Assembly (NCBI GenBank): GCA_036508635.1
Contig: DATCGY010000130.1
Coordinates: forward strand, 1 to 28,066
Source of the DNA: FEN-727 sp036508635
GTDB lineage: Bacteria; Actinomycetota; Geothermincolia; Fen-727; Anoxymicrobiaceae
Direction of reading: 5' to 3'
DNA: 28,066 nt
Program-made: the position numbers and the translations under genes
Notes under the pieces: model-generated
Database searches by the model: none
The model's input: the letters and a program-made list of their open reading frames with translations, nothing else
Told to the model about the DNA's origin: nothing
Shown here: positions 15,538-23,650 of the stretch, piece by piece
Numbering within the stretch: position 1 is the first letter of the stretch
Layout: every line of letters begins with the position of its first letter

Positions 15538-16473
15538 TTGCAGTATCCCGTTGCCAGGCAGGGCGCATGGAAGATCGCTTGTATCGTAGTCCTGCTGGCG
15601 CTCGCAGTGGCCCTTCCAGGCTGTAGTCCGGCAAAGCAATCCGGCCGGTTGAAGGTGGCGGTCTCCATAGTCCCGCTCGCGGACTTCGTCCGCCAGGTGG
15701 GAGACGGCCTCGTCGAAGTCGAGACCCTGGTTCCGCCGGGGGCAAGCGCCCATACGTACGAGCCAACGGCCAGGCAGCTCGCTTTCCTGACCCAGGCGGG
15801 ATTGTTCGTCACTAACGGGCTTCAGCTCGAGACGTGGGCATCGAGCGTGGTCGACAAGGTAGGCAACAGGGAGCTGCTGAAAGTCGTGGCATCCGATGCG
15901 ATACCGAGGAGCCGGCTCATCAAGGCCGGCCAGTATGGGGGAGAAAAAGACCTGGCGGGCCCGTACGACCCACATGTCTGGCTGGACCCCGCGCTTGCCG
16001 CGTACGAGGTCGACGCCGTAGCCGCGGGCCTTGCAAAGGCCGACCCGACGCACGCCGCGACTTATATGAAAAACGCCGCTGCTTACAAACAAAAGCTCAA
16101 GACGTTGGACTCGGAGATCGCATCTCGGACGGCTGCGTTCAGCAAGAAAGATTTCGTGGCGCTCCACCCGGCCTGGGCTTATTTCGCGAGGCGGTACGGC
16201 CTCACGCAGGCCGGGGCGATCGAGGAGCTGCCCGGACAGGAGCCGTCTGGCAAGAAGATAAAGAAACTCATCGACGACATAATACAAAGAAAGATAGACG
16301 TGGTCTTCGCGGAACCCCAGACCAACCCCAAAGCCGCCCAGGTAGTCGCCGATGAAGCGGGAGCGCGCCTGCTCTTCCTCGACGCGCTCGGCAACCCGGA
16401 CAAGCCTGATGTCAGCACCTACATCAAGATGGTCCGGCACGACGCGGCGGTCATGGAGGAGGCCTTGAGATGA
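15538..16473 (+). CDS. znuA: Metal ABC transporter substrate-binding lipoprotein (zinc/manganese type, cluster A-I)
   Basis: The 311-residue product begins with a signal peptide and an LPGC lipobox (Cys29). It is a cluster A-I metal-binding protein: ligands are His72 in 'PPGASAHTYEP', His146 in 'DPHVWLDP', His210 in 'HPAWAYF' and Asp282 in 'LFLDALG'. The three-His-plus-carboxylate set fits Zn2+ or Mn2+. The His-rich loop common in zinc-specific ZnuA is absent, so zinc versus manganese is open and the gene symbol is provisional. It starts at TTG 15538, 5 bases after GGAGG; a nearby ATG at 15567 is out of frame. Its stop overlaps the ATPase start as ATGA. Confidence 0.85.
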   Translation: MQYPVARQGAWKIACIVVLLALAVALPGCSPAKQSGRLKVAVSIVPLADFVRQVGDGLVEVETLVPPGASAHTYEPTARQLAFLTQAGLFVTNGLQLETWASSVVDKVGNRELLKVVASDAIPRSRLIKAGQYGGEKDLAGPYDPHVWLDPALAAYEVDAVAAGLAKADPTHAATYMKNAAAYKQKLKTLDSEIASRTAAFSKKDFVALHPAWAYFARRYGLTQAGAIEELPGQEPSGKKIKKLIDDIIQRKIDVVFAEPQTNPKAAQVVADEAGARLLFLDALGNPDKPDVSTYIKMVRHDAAVMEEALR

Positions 16474-17297
16474 CGCACGCGTGCAAGGTCGCGGAATTCT
16501 TTGACGGAACGGGTGGGCCTCGTACGCTCATACAGCTCGACAACGTCTGGGTGAGCCTCGGAGGACAGACCGTACTCGAAAACATAAGCTTCACACTTCA
16601 AGAGAAGAGTTTCGTCGGGGTTATCGGTCCGAACGGGGCGGGAAAAACGACCCTTCTGCGACTGATACTCGGCATCCTCAAACCGGAACGCGGGGACGTC
16701 TGCGTGATGGGGATGAGCCCGACCGAGCTCAGGCACGAGCTGCACCACATCGGCTACGTTCCACAGAACGTGCTCTTCGACCCGCTGTTTCCCGTGACCG
16801 TGTTCGACGTGGTGATGATGGGCCGTATCTGCTGCATCGGGCCGCTCCGGTTCGCCAGGAAAAAAGACAGGGATGCGGTGCTTGAAAGCATCAGGATGGT
16901 GGGGCTCCATGGGCTCGAGAAACGGCTGATCGGAGAGCTATCCGGAGGCCAGCAGAAAAGGGCGTTCCTGGCCCGCGCGCTGTGCCGCGAGACCCATATA
17001 CTCCTACTCGACGAGCCGACCTCGGGGCTTGACGTCCCGGCTCAGAACCAGTTCATGGAGCTGCTCACCAGGCTCAAGGAGGAGCTCGGGCTCTCGGTCA
17101 TCTTCGTCTCACACGATGTCAACGTTCTCGCGCGATACGCGGACGAGGTTATCTGCATAAACCGCACCATGCACATGCACGGAAAGCCCGAGGAGGTCCT
17201 GGGGTCCGACCGTCTCAAGGACGTCTACAGGTGCGAGTTCGACTTCCTGGTCGGAGCCGGGGACCATGCGCATGGGGAATCGGGGGGTGCCGGCTGA
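16470..17297 (+). CDS. znuC: Metal ABC transporter ATP-binding protein
   Basis: The 275-residue product has every ABC motif: Walker A 'GPNGAGKT' at 53-60, Q-loop 'YVPQ', signature 'LSGGQQKR', Walker B 'ILLLDEP', D-loop 'SGLD' and 'VSHD'. It is the MntB/ZnuC type, with 'VFDVVMMGR' in the helical domain. It starts within the stop of the binding-protein gene (ATGA) and ends within the permease start (TGATG), so the three genes are translationally coupled and form one importer at the cytoplasmic membrane. The first 20 residues before the ABC domain are extra and not conserved in the family as far as I know. Confidence 0.88.
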   Translation: MTHACKVAEFFDGTGGPRTLIQLDNVWVSLGGQTVLENISFTLQEKSFVGVIGPNGAGKTTLLRLILGILKPERGDVCVMGMSPTELRHELHHIGYVPQNVLFDPLFPVTVFDVVMMGRICCIGPLRFARKKDRDAVLESIRMVGLHGLEKRLIGELSGGQQKRAFLARALCRETHILLLDEPTSGLDVPAQNQFMELLTRLKEELGLSVIFVSHDVNVLARYADEVICINRTMHMHGKPEEVLGSDRLKDVYRCEFDFLVGAGDHAHGESGGAG

Positions 17298-18142
17298 TGC
17301 TTGCCTTCGGTTTCGGCCAGAGGGCGCTGGTCGGGGGGCTGCTTATAGCGGCGACGTGCTCCGTATTGTCTTTCTTCATCATCGTGCGGCGTCTGGCTTT
17401 CGCGGGCATGGGGATCTCGCACGCGGCGTTCGGCGGGGTAGGCATCGGCATCGCGCTCGGCCTCAACCCGATCGCGACTGCGGCTGTTTTTTGTGTGGGC
17501 GTCGCGGGAGGGATAGGTTGGTTCTCCCGGAAGGGACGGCTGCACGAGGACGCCGTGATCGGCATATTGTTCTCAGCATCGATGGCGCTTGGTGTTGTGC
17601 TCATCGCGGCCGCGCACGCGTACAACCAGGACCTGCTGAGTTACCTGTTCGGCAGCGTACTCGCCATGAACTGGACCGACGTCGTGATCCTGGCTGTGCT
17701 GGCTGTGCTGGGCCTTGCGTTCCTCATCTTCTTCTTCAAAGACTTGCTTTTCTTCTCATTTGACGAAGAGACCGCGAAGGCGAGCGGTGTTCCGGTAAGG
17801 TTCGTATATTACGGGCTGTTGATAACGATGGCCCTAATAATAGTGGTCTCGATAAAGCTCGTCGGAATAATACTTGTCTCCGCGCTCATCGTCATACCCG
17901 GAGCGACGGGCCTCCAGGTCTTCAGCAACTACCGCGGGGTCCTGGTCATGTCGACCGTCTCGGGACTGGCGTCAATCGTGATAGGGCTCTATCTGTCGTT
18001 CCGGTTCAACGTGGCCAGCGGCGCCATGATAGTCCTCGTCCTCTTCGGCTTCTTCCTCCTCGCCATAGCCTTGTCCCCAAGACGCTCCTATATGCAAAAA
18101 CTCCTCAAACCTGCCTCCCTCCCCTCGAGAGAAGAGGACTGA
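17297..18142 (+). CDS. znuB: Metal ABC transporter permease
   Basis: The 281-residue product has about eight hydrophobic helices and the ABC-3 permease pattern: 'RRLAFAGMGISHAAFGGVGIGIALG' near residues 31-55, the coupling region 'DEETAKASGVPVRF' and the late 'KLVGIILVSALIVIPGATG'. It is the channel for the metal taken up by the two preceding proteins. I chose the ATG at 17297, which overlaps the ATPase stop by one base; a longer frame from 17231 would overlap the ATPase heavily and add non-membrane sequence. The last 11 residues (KPASLPSREED) are encoded by the left arm of an inverted repeat, so the C-terminus may have been rewritten by that repeat. Confidence 0.87.
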   Translation: MLAFGFGQRALVGGLLIAATCSVLSFFIIVRRLAFAGMGISHAAFGGVGIGIALGLNPIATAAVFCVGVAGGIGWFSRKGRLHEDAVIGILFSASMALGVVLIAAAHAYNQDLLSYLFGSVLAMNWTDVVILAVLAVLGLAFLIFFFKDLLFFSFDEETAKASGVPVRFVYYGLLITMALIIVVSIKLVGIILVSALIVIPGATGLQVFSNYRGVLVMSTVSGLASIVIGLYLSFRFNVASGAMIVLVLFGFFLLAIALSPRRSYMQKLLKPASLPSREED

Positions 18143-18168
18143 GTGGGGTGGCCCTCGAGGGGGAGGGG
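18114..18168. repeat. Imperfect inverted repeat with CTCGAGGGGGAGG core
   Basis: CCTCCCTCCCCTCGAG at 18114-18129 is the inverted partner, with one indel, of CTCGAGGGGGAGGGG at 18154-18168. The left arm codes the end of the permease gene. The same core forms a perfect palindrome at 21879-21898, so this is a dispersed intergenic element or a terminator-like hairpin. Confidence 0.5.
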
Positions 18169-18204
18169 AAAATCAGGGCAGATGCCATATAATCTCCATG
18201 ACCA

Positions 18205-19881
18205 ATGGGATTGGAGCCAAGATTGCGGATACTCATCTGCCACGGTTATCTCCTGAGGGGCACGGGTAGTAACCAGTATGTTCAGTCACTTGCACGAGCC
18301 CTGTGCCAGCAGGGCCATCACCTGGCGGTCATGTGCCAGGAGGACGACCCGCGCCTGGACTTCGTGTCTGCCTACCTCAGGGAAGAGGAAGGCAGTCTGA
18401 CTCCGCATACGGTGTGGGAGAAGAAGACTGACTACCCGGGCAACTGCATGGTGTTCAAACCGGAAATCGGTGGGTTGCTGCCGGTCTACGTCCTCGACTC
18501 ATACCCCGGATTCACGGTCAAGGAGTTCACCGCGCTCGACGAGATCGAGCTCGACTGGTATGTGGACAGGAACCGCCGTTCGCTCGACAGGCTTGTCGAG
18601 CAGTTCGTGCCCGAGGTCCTGCACGTGAACCACGCCGTGATGCTCCCTTATATCGCCAGGCCGGTCGCGGCCAAGTACGATATCCCCTATTTCGTCAGCA
18701 TCCACGGCTCCGCGATCGACTTCACTGTCAGGAAGGACTCGAGGTACCTCCCGTACGGCATCGACGGCCTCGAGGGGGCGAAAAAGATCTTCGTGCCGAG
18801 CGAGCACACCGAGGAGCAGGTAATCGAAGTGTTCGGGCCGGCCTTGCGCGGGCTTGAGGAAAAGCTGACCCTTCTGCCGCCCGGCGTCGATACCGAGCTC
18901 TTCAAGCCTGGAGAGACCGACCTTCGCGAATCCGTCGACACGATGATGATCGGGGTCAGGGAAAGGAGCGCCGGCGTCAGGGTCGGCAACTTCTGGAGCA
19001 GGTCGCTCGAGGCTCGCGAACCCCGTGGCGCGCTCCAGCGGCTTGGCGACGAGATCGCAAGGATAAACTCGCTCCACCCCGAGTGGATGCCCGACCCCGA
19101 GCTTGGTGTCGGGATGGAGTGGCTCGTGAGGCGGAAGAGCCCGTTCATAATGTTTCTAGGTAAGCTACTCGAGACCAAGGGGATACAATGTGCCATACCC
19201 GCATTCCCCCTGGTGATCAGGGAGTACCCCGACGCGAGGCTCGTAGTGGTGGGCTTCGGGGAGCTTCGCGGCCTGCTCGAGATGATGATCGCGGCGCTCG
19301 ACGACGGTGAGATCGGGACTTTTAGGCGACTGTGCGAATATGGCAACGAGACGTATGTCGACAGGATGGACGACCCGTTCGGCCCGGTGCTCACGTTCCT
19401 GGAGGACCTCTCGGGTCTGGGGATGCTCGATGACTACGTAAGGGTCTGTTACGAGTACGACCTCCGCGACGCGATCATCTTTACCGGCTACCTGACGCCC
19501 GAAGAGCACCGTAACCTGCTGCCGCACGCGCGGGCGCTGCTGGTCCCGTCTCTTGCGCAGGAAGCTTTCGGCATGGTGGTGACCGAAGCGATGGCCTCTG
19601 GGGTGCTGCCGATTGCGAGCTATCACTCCGGACTGGAAACGGCTCTCGAGCCGATGCGGACAGTGTGGGGCTCGAGGGCGGAACAGGTCATGCTCGGGAC
19701 GAGGGAGAAGGTTGTGTCAAGGATCGCGGAGGCCTGCAACACGGTGCTCGGCATGCCCGAAGCTGCGCTCGCTCTAATGGGCGTGGAGATGCGTTCTATA
19801 GTCAAGAAGTGCTTCAGTTGGGAGGCCGCCGCCCGTCGTATCGTCGAATACTTTGAAGAAGCATCGCGCAACAACAGGTGA
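18205..19881 (+). CDS. GT4-family glycosyltransferase with internal insertions
   Basis: The 558-residue product is a GT-B retaining glycosyltransferase. The N-terminal domain starts 'RILICHGYLLRGTGSNQYVQSLARAL' and includes 'VSIHGSAIDF'; the hinge is 'LLPPGVDTELFKPGE'. The C-terminal donor domain has 'FLGKLLETKGIQ', 'ARLVVVGFGE' and the GT4 E-x7-E motif in 'EAFGMVVTEAMASG'. It is about 150 residues longer than usual: extra segments lie after the hinge (about residues 240-310) and between 'VVGFGE' and 'FTGYL' (about 355-425). ATG 18205 has no ribosome site, though a TATAAT at 18188-18193 could make it near-leaderless. An in-frame TTG at 18223, 7 bases after GGAG and giving MRILICHGY, is a strong alternative start. 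Acceptor unknown. Confidence 0.83.
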   Translation: MGLEPRLRILICHGYLLRGTGSNQYVQSLARALCQQGHHLAVMCQEDDPRLDFVSAYLREEEGSLTPHTVWEKKTDYPGNCMVFKPEIGGLLPVYVLDSYPGFTVKEFTALDEIELDWYVDRNRRSLDRLVEQFVPEVLHVNHAVMLPYIARPVAAKYDIPYFVSIHGSAIDFTVRKDSRYLPYGIDGLEGAKKIFVPSEHTEEQVIEVFGPALRGLEEKLTLLPPGVDTELFKPGETDLRESVDTMMIGVRERSAGVRVGNFWSRSLEAREPRGALQRLGDEIARINSLHPEWMPDPELGVGMEWLVRRKSPFIMFLGKLLETKGIQCAIPAFPLVIREYPDARLVVVGFGELRGLLEMMIAALDDGEIGTFRRLCEYGNETYVDRMDDPFGPVLTFLEDLSGLGMLDDYVRVCYEYDLRDAIIFTGYLTPEEHRNLLPHARALLVPSLAQEAFGMVVTEAMASGVLPIASYHSGLETALEPMRTVWGSRAEQVMLGTREKVVSRIAEACNTVLGMPEAALALMGVEMRSIVKKCFSWEAAARRIVEYFEEASRNNR

Positions 19882-19976
19882 GACTCAGGCAAAGACCGTT
19901 CCAGATCGGTGCACGATGGTTTCTTACGCTGTAACAAATCAGAAAGAGAAGGGCTGATTCCCCGGGAGGTGTGCGA

Positions 19977-21755
19977 ATGTTCGGCGAGTTCGATACAGTC
20001 GTCAACCGCAAGGTGGGTATCTCCGAGTCCGGGTTTGCATCCGATAAGGTGATGCCGCTCGGGGACGCGATCGAGAAGTTCATCAGACCGGGCATGTACC
20101 TTCATCTGGCACATAGCTACGCGAGACCATGTGCCGCGTACCACGAGCTGGCCCGCAAGTTCCGGGGCAAAGACCCGGGCTTCACCATAAGCGGCCTGGG
20201 CTTCACCGGCGATATGAGCTGCATGTTCTATGCGGGTATCGTCAAGAAAGCGATTGCCACGTTCTTCGGTGACTCGCTCCCGGTTCCAGGCCCGAACCCG
20301 GTCTTTCAGGCGGCGTATCGCGATGGCACGGTCGTAATGGAGAACTGGACCATCCTTACGTTCTGCCTGCGCCTTCTGGCGGGCGCGCTCGATTTCGACT
20401 GGATACCGGCGCCTTCCATCCTGGGCACCAGCATCGAGCAGGAGAACGTCGACGATTACTTCGTAACGGAGACACCTGATGGAAAGAGGACCGGCTTTGC
20501 CAGGGCCCTCAGGCCGGACGTCACTATCATCCACGGCTGGGCGGCCGACCCTTCAGGCAACGTCGTCTGCGCGCCACCGGACGCCGAGACCACGGGTTCG
20601 GCGCGCGGGGCGAAAGAAGGGGTCATAGCGACCGTCGAAGAGATCGTGGACCACGACTTCATCAAGAGATACAGCCACTTTGTGGGCGTGCCCTCCTACC
20701 TGGTCAAGGCGGTATGCCCCGCCCGGTTCGGCTCGCATCCCGCCGGCATGTCCAACTACGGCCTCGAGAAGGAGGTCGCCGGTTACGAGGTGGACCGGGA
20801 GGCGGTTATCGACCTTCGCCACAAGAGCACCGATCCCGATGCTCTCGCGCAGTGGATGGAGGAGTGGATATTCGGCTGCAAAGACCACGAAGAGTACCTC
20901 GAGAAAGTCGGGCAGGAGCGCCTGTGGTATCTGCAGGGCAAGGCGGCTACGGATTCATGGAAGCAGGAGCTGGCGGAAGCGGTTCCCACGATGAACAAGG
21001 GACCGGAGTACAACGCGGTCGAGATGATGGTGAGCACTGGTGGGCGCATCCTGGCAAAAAAGGCGCTTGATTCCGGATACCGCACAATACTTGCTGGAGT
21101 AGGCGCATCCAACCTTGCCGCCTGGCTGGCTTACTACAACCTCCGCGAGCAGGGCTACGACATCGATCTCATGGCGGAAGTGGGCTTCTACGGCTACAGC
21201 CCGCAGCCCGGCGATCCGTACATCTTCAACATGCGCAATATCCCACAGTGCCGGATGCTCACTAACATATACGATATCCTGGGTTCGCTCGTCGGTGCCC
21301 AGAGCAACCTGTGCATCGGAGCGCTTGGCGCCGGACAGGTGGACCGGTACGGCAACGTCAACTCCACGTGTATCCCCGAGATGAAGATGTTCCTGGTCGG
21401 CTCGGGAGGCGCGGCTGACGTCGCCTACGGAGCCAGGGAAGTGCTCATCGTCATCGACCATCTGCCGTTCAGGCTCGTCGAGAGCGTGCCATATATCACC
21501 TGCCCCGGCGAGAAGATCACCACTGTGGTCACCTCGCGTGGCGTGTTGGAAAAGCGCGAAGGGGAGCTCGTGCTCACCGGTTATTTCCCTTCGAGCAAAG
21601 GGAAGGAGGCCGCGCTCGACGCCATCAGGGAAAACTGCGGATGGGACCTGAGGGTGGCCGCGGACGTCTCGGAGATCGAACCCCCGACACTCGATGAACT
21701 ACTTAGCACGCGGATCTTCGACCCGCATTCGTTCTTCCTCGGCAAGCCGCGTTGA
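19977..21755 (+). CDS. Fused alpha-beta family I CoA-transferase (glutaconate CoA-transferase-like)
   Basis: The 592-residue product joins both subunits of a family I CoA-transferase. The first half is alpha-like: 'SGLGFTGDMS', 'ENWTILTFCLRLLAGALDFDWIPAPS' and 'RALRPDVTIIHGWAADPSGNV'. The second half, from about residue 340, is beta-like: 'AEVGFYGY' with candidate catalytic Glu401, then 'GALGAGQVDRYGNVNSTCI' and 'GSGGAADVAYGAREVLIVIDH'. Such enzymes move CoA between acyl-CoA and a free acid through a glutamyl-CoA thioester; GctAB/IpdAB relatives act on dicarboxylates or ring-derived acids, but the substrate here is unknown. I chose ATG 19977, 7 bases after GGGAGG, over the GTG at 19971. Confidence 0.83.
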   Translation: MFGEFDTVVNRKVGISESGFASDKVMPLGDAIEKFIRPGMYLHLAHSYARPCAAYHELARKFRGKDPGFTISGLGFTGDMSCMFYAGIVKKAIATFFGDSLPVPGPNPVFQAAYRDGTVVMENWTILTFCLRLLAGALDFDWIPAPSILGTSIEQENVDDYFVTETPDGKRTGFARALRPDVTIIHGWAADPSGNVVCAPPDAETTGSARGAKEGVIATVEEIVDHDFIKRYSHFVGVPSYLVKAVCPARFGSHPAGMSNYGLEKEVAGYEVDREAVIDLRHKSTDPDALAQWMEEWIFGCKDHEEYLEKVGQERLWYLQGKAATDSWKQELAEAVPTMNKGPEYNAVEMMVSTGGRILAKKALDSGYRTILAGVGASNLAAWLAYYNLREQGYDIDLMAEVGFYGYSPQPGDPYIFNMRNIPQCRMLTNIYDILGSLVGAQSNLCIGALGAGQVDRYGNVNSTCIPEMKMFLVGSGGAADVAYGAREVLIVIDHLPFRLVESVPYITCPGEKITTVVTSRGVLEKREGELVLTGYFPSSKGKEAALDAIRENCGWDLRVAADVSEIEPPTLDELLSTRIFDPHSFFLGKPR

Positions 21756-21757
21756 CC

Positions 21758-21786
21758 TTGACATGATCGGCTTGCTTTGTTATCCT
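21758..21786 (+). promoter_or_regulatory. Strong promoter with no forward gene downstream
   Basis: TTGACA (21758-21763) and TATCCT (21781-21786) have an exact 17-base spacer and begin 3 bases after the CoA-transferase stop. The genes downstream are on the other strand, so it would drive a short RNA ending at the hairpin at 21835-21869. Confidence 0.5.
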
Positions 21787-21877
21787 TGATTTGCTTGTAC
21801 CGCTTGCAGGGCAGGCACATAAAACAGGGAGAGGGCGCCGCGCCAGGCCCAACGGCCAAGGCGCGGCGCTTATATTT
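21787..21877 (+). ncRNA. Candidate small RNA of about 80-90 nt
   Basis: This is inferred from a promoter at 21758-21786 followed by an intrinsic-terminator-like hairpin at 21835-21869 and a T-rich tail. No ORF of note lies between. The body is otherwise unremarkable and matches no RNA class I know. It may instead be just the CoA-transferase terminator with a chance promoter match. Confidence 0.3.
21835..21877 (+). terminator. Intrinsic terminator after the CoA-transferase gene
   Basis: GCGCCGCGCC (21835-21844) pairs perfectly with GGCGCGGCGC (21860-21869). Inside, GGCC-CAAC-GGCC extends the stem by four pairs past a small internal loop. The tail is TTATATTT. This is the strongest hairpin-plus-T signal in the window. 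Confidence 0.65.
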
Positions 21878-21878
21878 C

Positions 21879-21898
21879 CCTCCCCCTCGAGGGGGAGG
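21879..21898. repeat. Perfect 20-base palindrome with CTCGAG centre
   Basis: CCTCCCCC-TCGA-GGGGGAGG is a perfect palindrome, sharing its core with the inverted repeat at 18114-18168. It lies right after the terminator and just before the end of the reverse DUF6485 gene, where it could act as that gene's terminator stem or be a dispersed repeat. Confidence 0.5.
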
Positions 21899-21910
21899 CG
21901 ATCGTTGCGG

Positions 21911-22105
21911 CTATTTGTTGGTCTGGATGAATTTGGAGAAGGAACGGTCGTAGGTGCGTTCTGCTTCTGGTGTAAAAGCGCAGGCTGGCAGCTCGCGCAT
22001 GTTGAGGTGATAACGGAGGCATTCGCAGCAGTTGCCTTTCCTGCTGCATGGCTCATAAGTGCAGGTGCAGGATGATTTGTTCCGGTCGATGTTCGGGCAG
22101 TCCAT
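21911..22105 (-). CDS. DUF6485 family small Cys-rich protein
   Basis: The 64-residue product has eight cysteines (3, 13, 15, 20, 26, 27, 29, 42) in the DUF6485 arrangement: an early Cys, 'SCTCTYEPC', 'GNCCECLRYH', 'LPACAF' and the 'AERTYDRSFSKFI' tail. The spacing suggests binding of zinc or an iron-sulfur cluster; function is not known. The ATG follows the metallophosphoesterase stop directly (TAGATG), with AGGAGG inside the end of that gene, so the two form an operon with coupled translation. Confidence 0.8.
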   Translation of the reverse strand: MDCPNIDRNKSSCTCTYEPCSRKGNCCECLRYHLNMRELPACAFTPEAERTYDRSFSKFIQTNK

Positions 22106-23140
22106 CTACGCCTCCTTGTTCTCGAGCGCGATCTCCTCGAGTAGCTCGCTGCCTTCACGGCCGAGAGCGTATAGCTTCACGTCTTCGTCGACTTCGACCC
22201 ACGTCCCGGTGGGCACGTCATCCTCCGCCAGCATCCACGTCCCGGTGTTCGCTATGGTCATTCCGGTGCCTGGGAGCATCCCCACCCCCGCCCTGTGCGT
22301 GTGCCCGTAGATGAAGCACGAGGGCAGCGGGACTCCCAACTGGCCAAGGAGCTTTTCTATCTCGTCGTAATTCTCTTTGATGAGAGAGTCACGGAGCGGT
22401 GACTCGCGCAAGTTGGCGGAGCGGAAGAGCCTGCCGAAGAAGCTGATAATGTGGTAATACTTGAGTCCCTCGTTGACCAGCTCAGGGACCCATGGCGCAA
22501 CCGACATTGCGCCGCAGAATGGTATGTTTGCCATCTCGATGTCGTGGAGCGTGGCGTTCTGCCGCCTTTTCTTGATGATGTATCTTCCAAGCCAGAACGT
22601 CCTGGCCCAGCCGTGCGAGCTGGCGTAGAAATCGAGATGATGGCCGTGGGTCAGGACGACCGTTCTTCCCGCCACGTCGCGCACGATAAAAGGATAGGTC
22701 ATAGAGAACCCGGCTCTTCCCGAGCCGTTCGCATCCGCAAGCTTCCCCAGGGTCGTCTCGCCGTACGTACGTGCCGGCATGAACCTGGGAGTGCTGAGGT
22801 CGCCAAGAGAGATCCGCAAGTCAAGGTCCAGGTTGAACGCGTCCATGAACATCTGGTGGTCGTGGTTGCCCGGAACGTAGGTGATCTTTTCCACGTTTTC
22901 GAGACTCGATATTGAATCGATGAAATAGCGGGCGCTTCGTAGCGCCGGCATCTCGGTCCGTACCCAGAGGTCGACGATGTCGCCGAGCAGCACGAGCTCG
23001 GCGATGTCTCCGCGGCCTGCGAGTTCCCCGGCAAGACGGTCGACCAGGCGGGGGTCATCGAGCATCATCGACGGCTCGCCGAAGTGCGTATCTGATAGTG
23101 CGACTATCTTTCCATGGGAAATGGTTTCACGAGTGTGCAT
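22106..23140 (-). CDS. Metallophosphoesterase (calcineurin-like; LpxH-like superfamily)
   Basis: The 344-residue product has the dimetal phosphoesterase motifs in order: 'DTH' at 17-19, 'GDIVD' at 53-57, 'GNHDH' at 91-95, 'LTHGHH' and 'YGHTHRAG' near residue 280. The size and 'GDIVDLW' resemble UDP-2,3-diacylglucosamine hydrolase-type enzymes, but the substrate is unproven. The frame is open back to 23242, yet the 34 extra residues are not phosphoesterase-like and span a good reverse promoter (23198-23227), so I placed the start at ATG 23140, four codons before the core. No ribosome site is clear there. It leads the DUF6485 gene in a two-gene operon. Confidence 0.82.
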   Translation of the reverse strand: MHTRETISHGKIVALSDTHFGEPSMMLDDPRLVDRLAGELAGRGDIAELVLLGDIVDLWVRTEMPALRSARYFIDSISSLENVEKITYVPGNHDHQMFMDAFNLDLDLRISLGDLSTPRFMPARTYGETTLGKLADANGSGRAGFSMTYPFIVRDVAGRTVVLTHGHHLDFYASSHGWARTFWLGRYIIKKRRQNATLHDIEMANIPFCGAMSVAPWVPELVNEGLKYYHIISFFGRLFRSANLRESPLRDSLIKENYDEIEKLLGQLGVPLPSCFIYGHTHRAGVGMLPGTGMTIANTGTWMLAEDDVPTGTWVEVDEDVKLYALGREGSELLEEIALENKEA

Positions 23141-23197
23141 AAGTTGAATTCTATTGCCGGAATACGCTTTCCGCAACGCCGCTGCCGGCTCTGCAAA

Positions 23198-23227
23198 AGA
23201 ATAGTTGTTACCGTTGACGGTTATCAA
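23198..23227 (-). promoter_or_regulatory. Promoter of the metallophosphoesterase operon
   Basis: On the reverse strand TTGATA (23227-23222) and TATTCT (23203-23198) are separated by 18 bases. Transcription would start near 23191, about 50 bases before the ATG at 23140, which argues against the longer ORF. Confidence 0.45.
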
Positions 23228-23303
23228 TGCGCGGCCCCGCATCCGGGCGTACTCTGAAACCAGACTATTAGACTCTACGTCTCACTAGAAAGGGGAAAGG
23301 GAG

Positions 23304-23459
23304 ATGGCAAAGAGAGAGTCGATGAGTATATCGAGCGGCCAGGTTCAATGTTGCTCTTATTGTTCTGACGCCAAGTTTCCATGTGTGAACATGGAGAGGG
23401 CCATGAAAAGTAACGAGAGCGAGGGCAAGGCCGAAGATAAGAAAACAAAAGGATCATGA
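23304..23459 (+). CDS. Small Cys-rich ORF (51 residues)
   Basis: An ATG at 23304, directly after AGGGAG within a GGGGAAAGGGAG stretch, opens a 51-codon frame ending in TGA at 23457-23459. The product reads MAKRESMSIS... and contains a compact cysteine group, 'CCSYCSDAKFPC' (Cys16, 17, 20, 27), followed by a strongly charged Lys/Glu-rich tail. The cluster looks like a mini zinc-binding knuckle. I recognise no family. The good ribosome site and biased composition favour a real gene. It lies between the metallophosphoesterase and YyaL-type genes, about 190 bases before the latter. Confidence 0.45.
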   Translation: MAKRESMSISSGQVQCCSYCSDAKFPCVNMERAMKSNESEGKAEDKKTKGS

Positions 23460-23485
23460 AAGGCCTCTCCTCCCGGGTGCTGAAC

Positions 23486-23505
23486 GCCGGGGTTCCTTCC
23501 CCGGC
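23486..23505. repeat. Hairpin with CCGGGGTT core
   Basis: GCCGGGG (23486-23492) pairs with CCCCGGC (23499-23505) around TTCCTT. A second hairpin with the same GCCGGGGTT start lies at 25689-25713; the two flank the YyaL-type gene. Confidence 0.45.
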
Positions 23506-23650
23506 AGATCGAGCCACGAGCAGCCCCCAGTGCCATCTCCTGCTGCCGGGCATCCGGGAGGAATCCTTTCTTCCGGCGGACTCCAATTTTTTAACAGCCC
23601 GCCGATGCAGCAGACGCGTGAAAGATACGAGAGACAGGCGGACCGGGTAG

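Noticed and set aside
23456..23650. 64-codon ORF joining the small Cys-rich ORF (ATGA) to the YyaL-type start (TAGATG)
   Set aside because: The stop/start junctions are suggestive, but the translation has no conserved features and runs through the 23486 hairpin.
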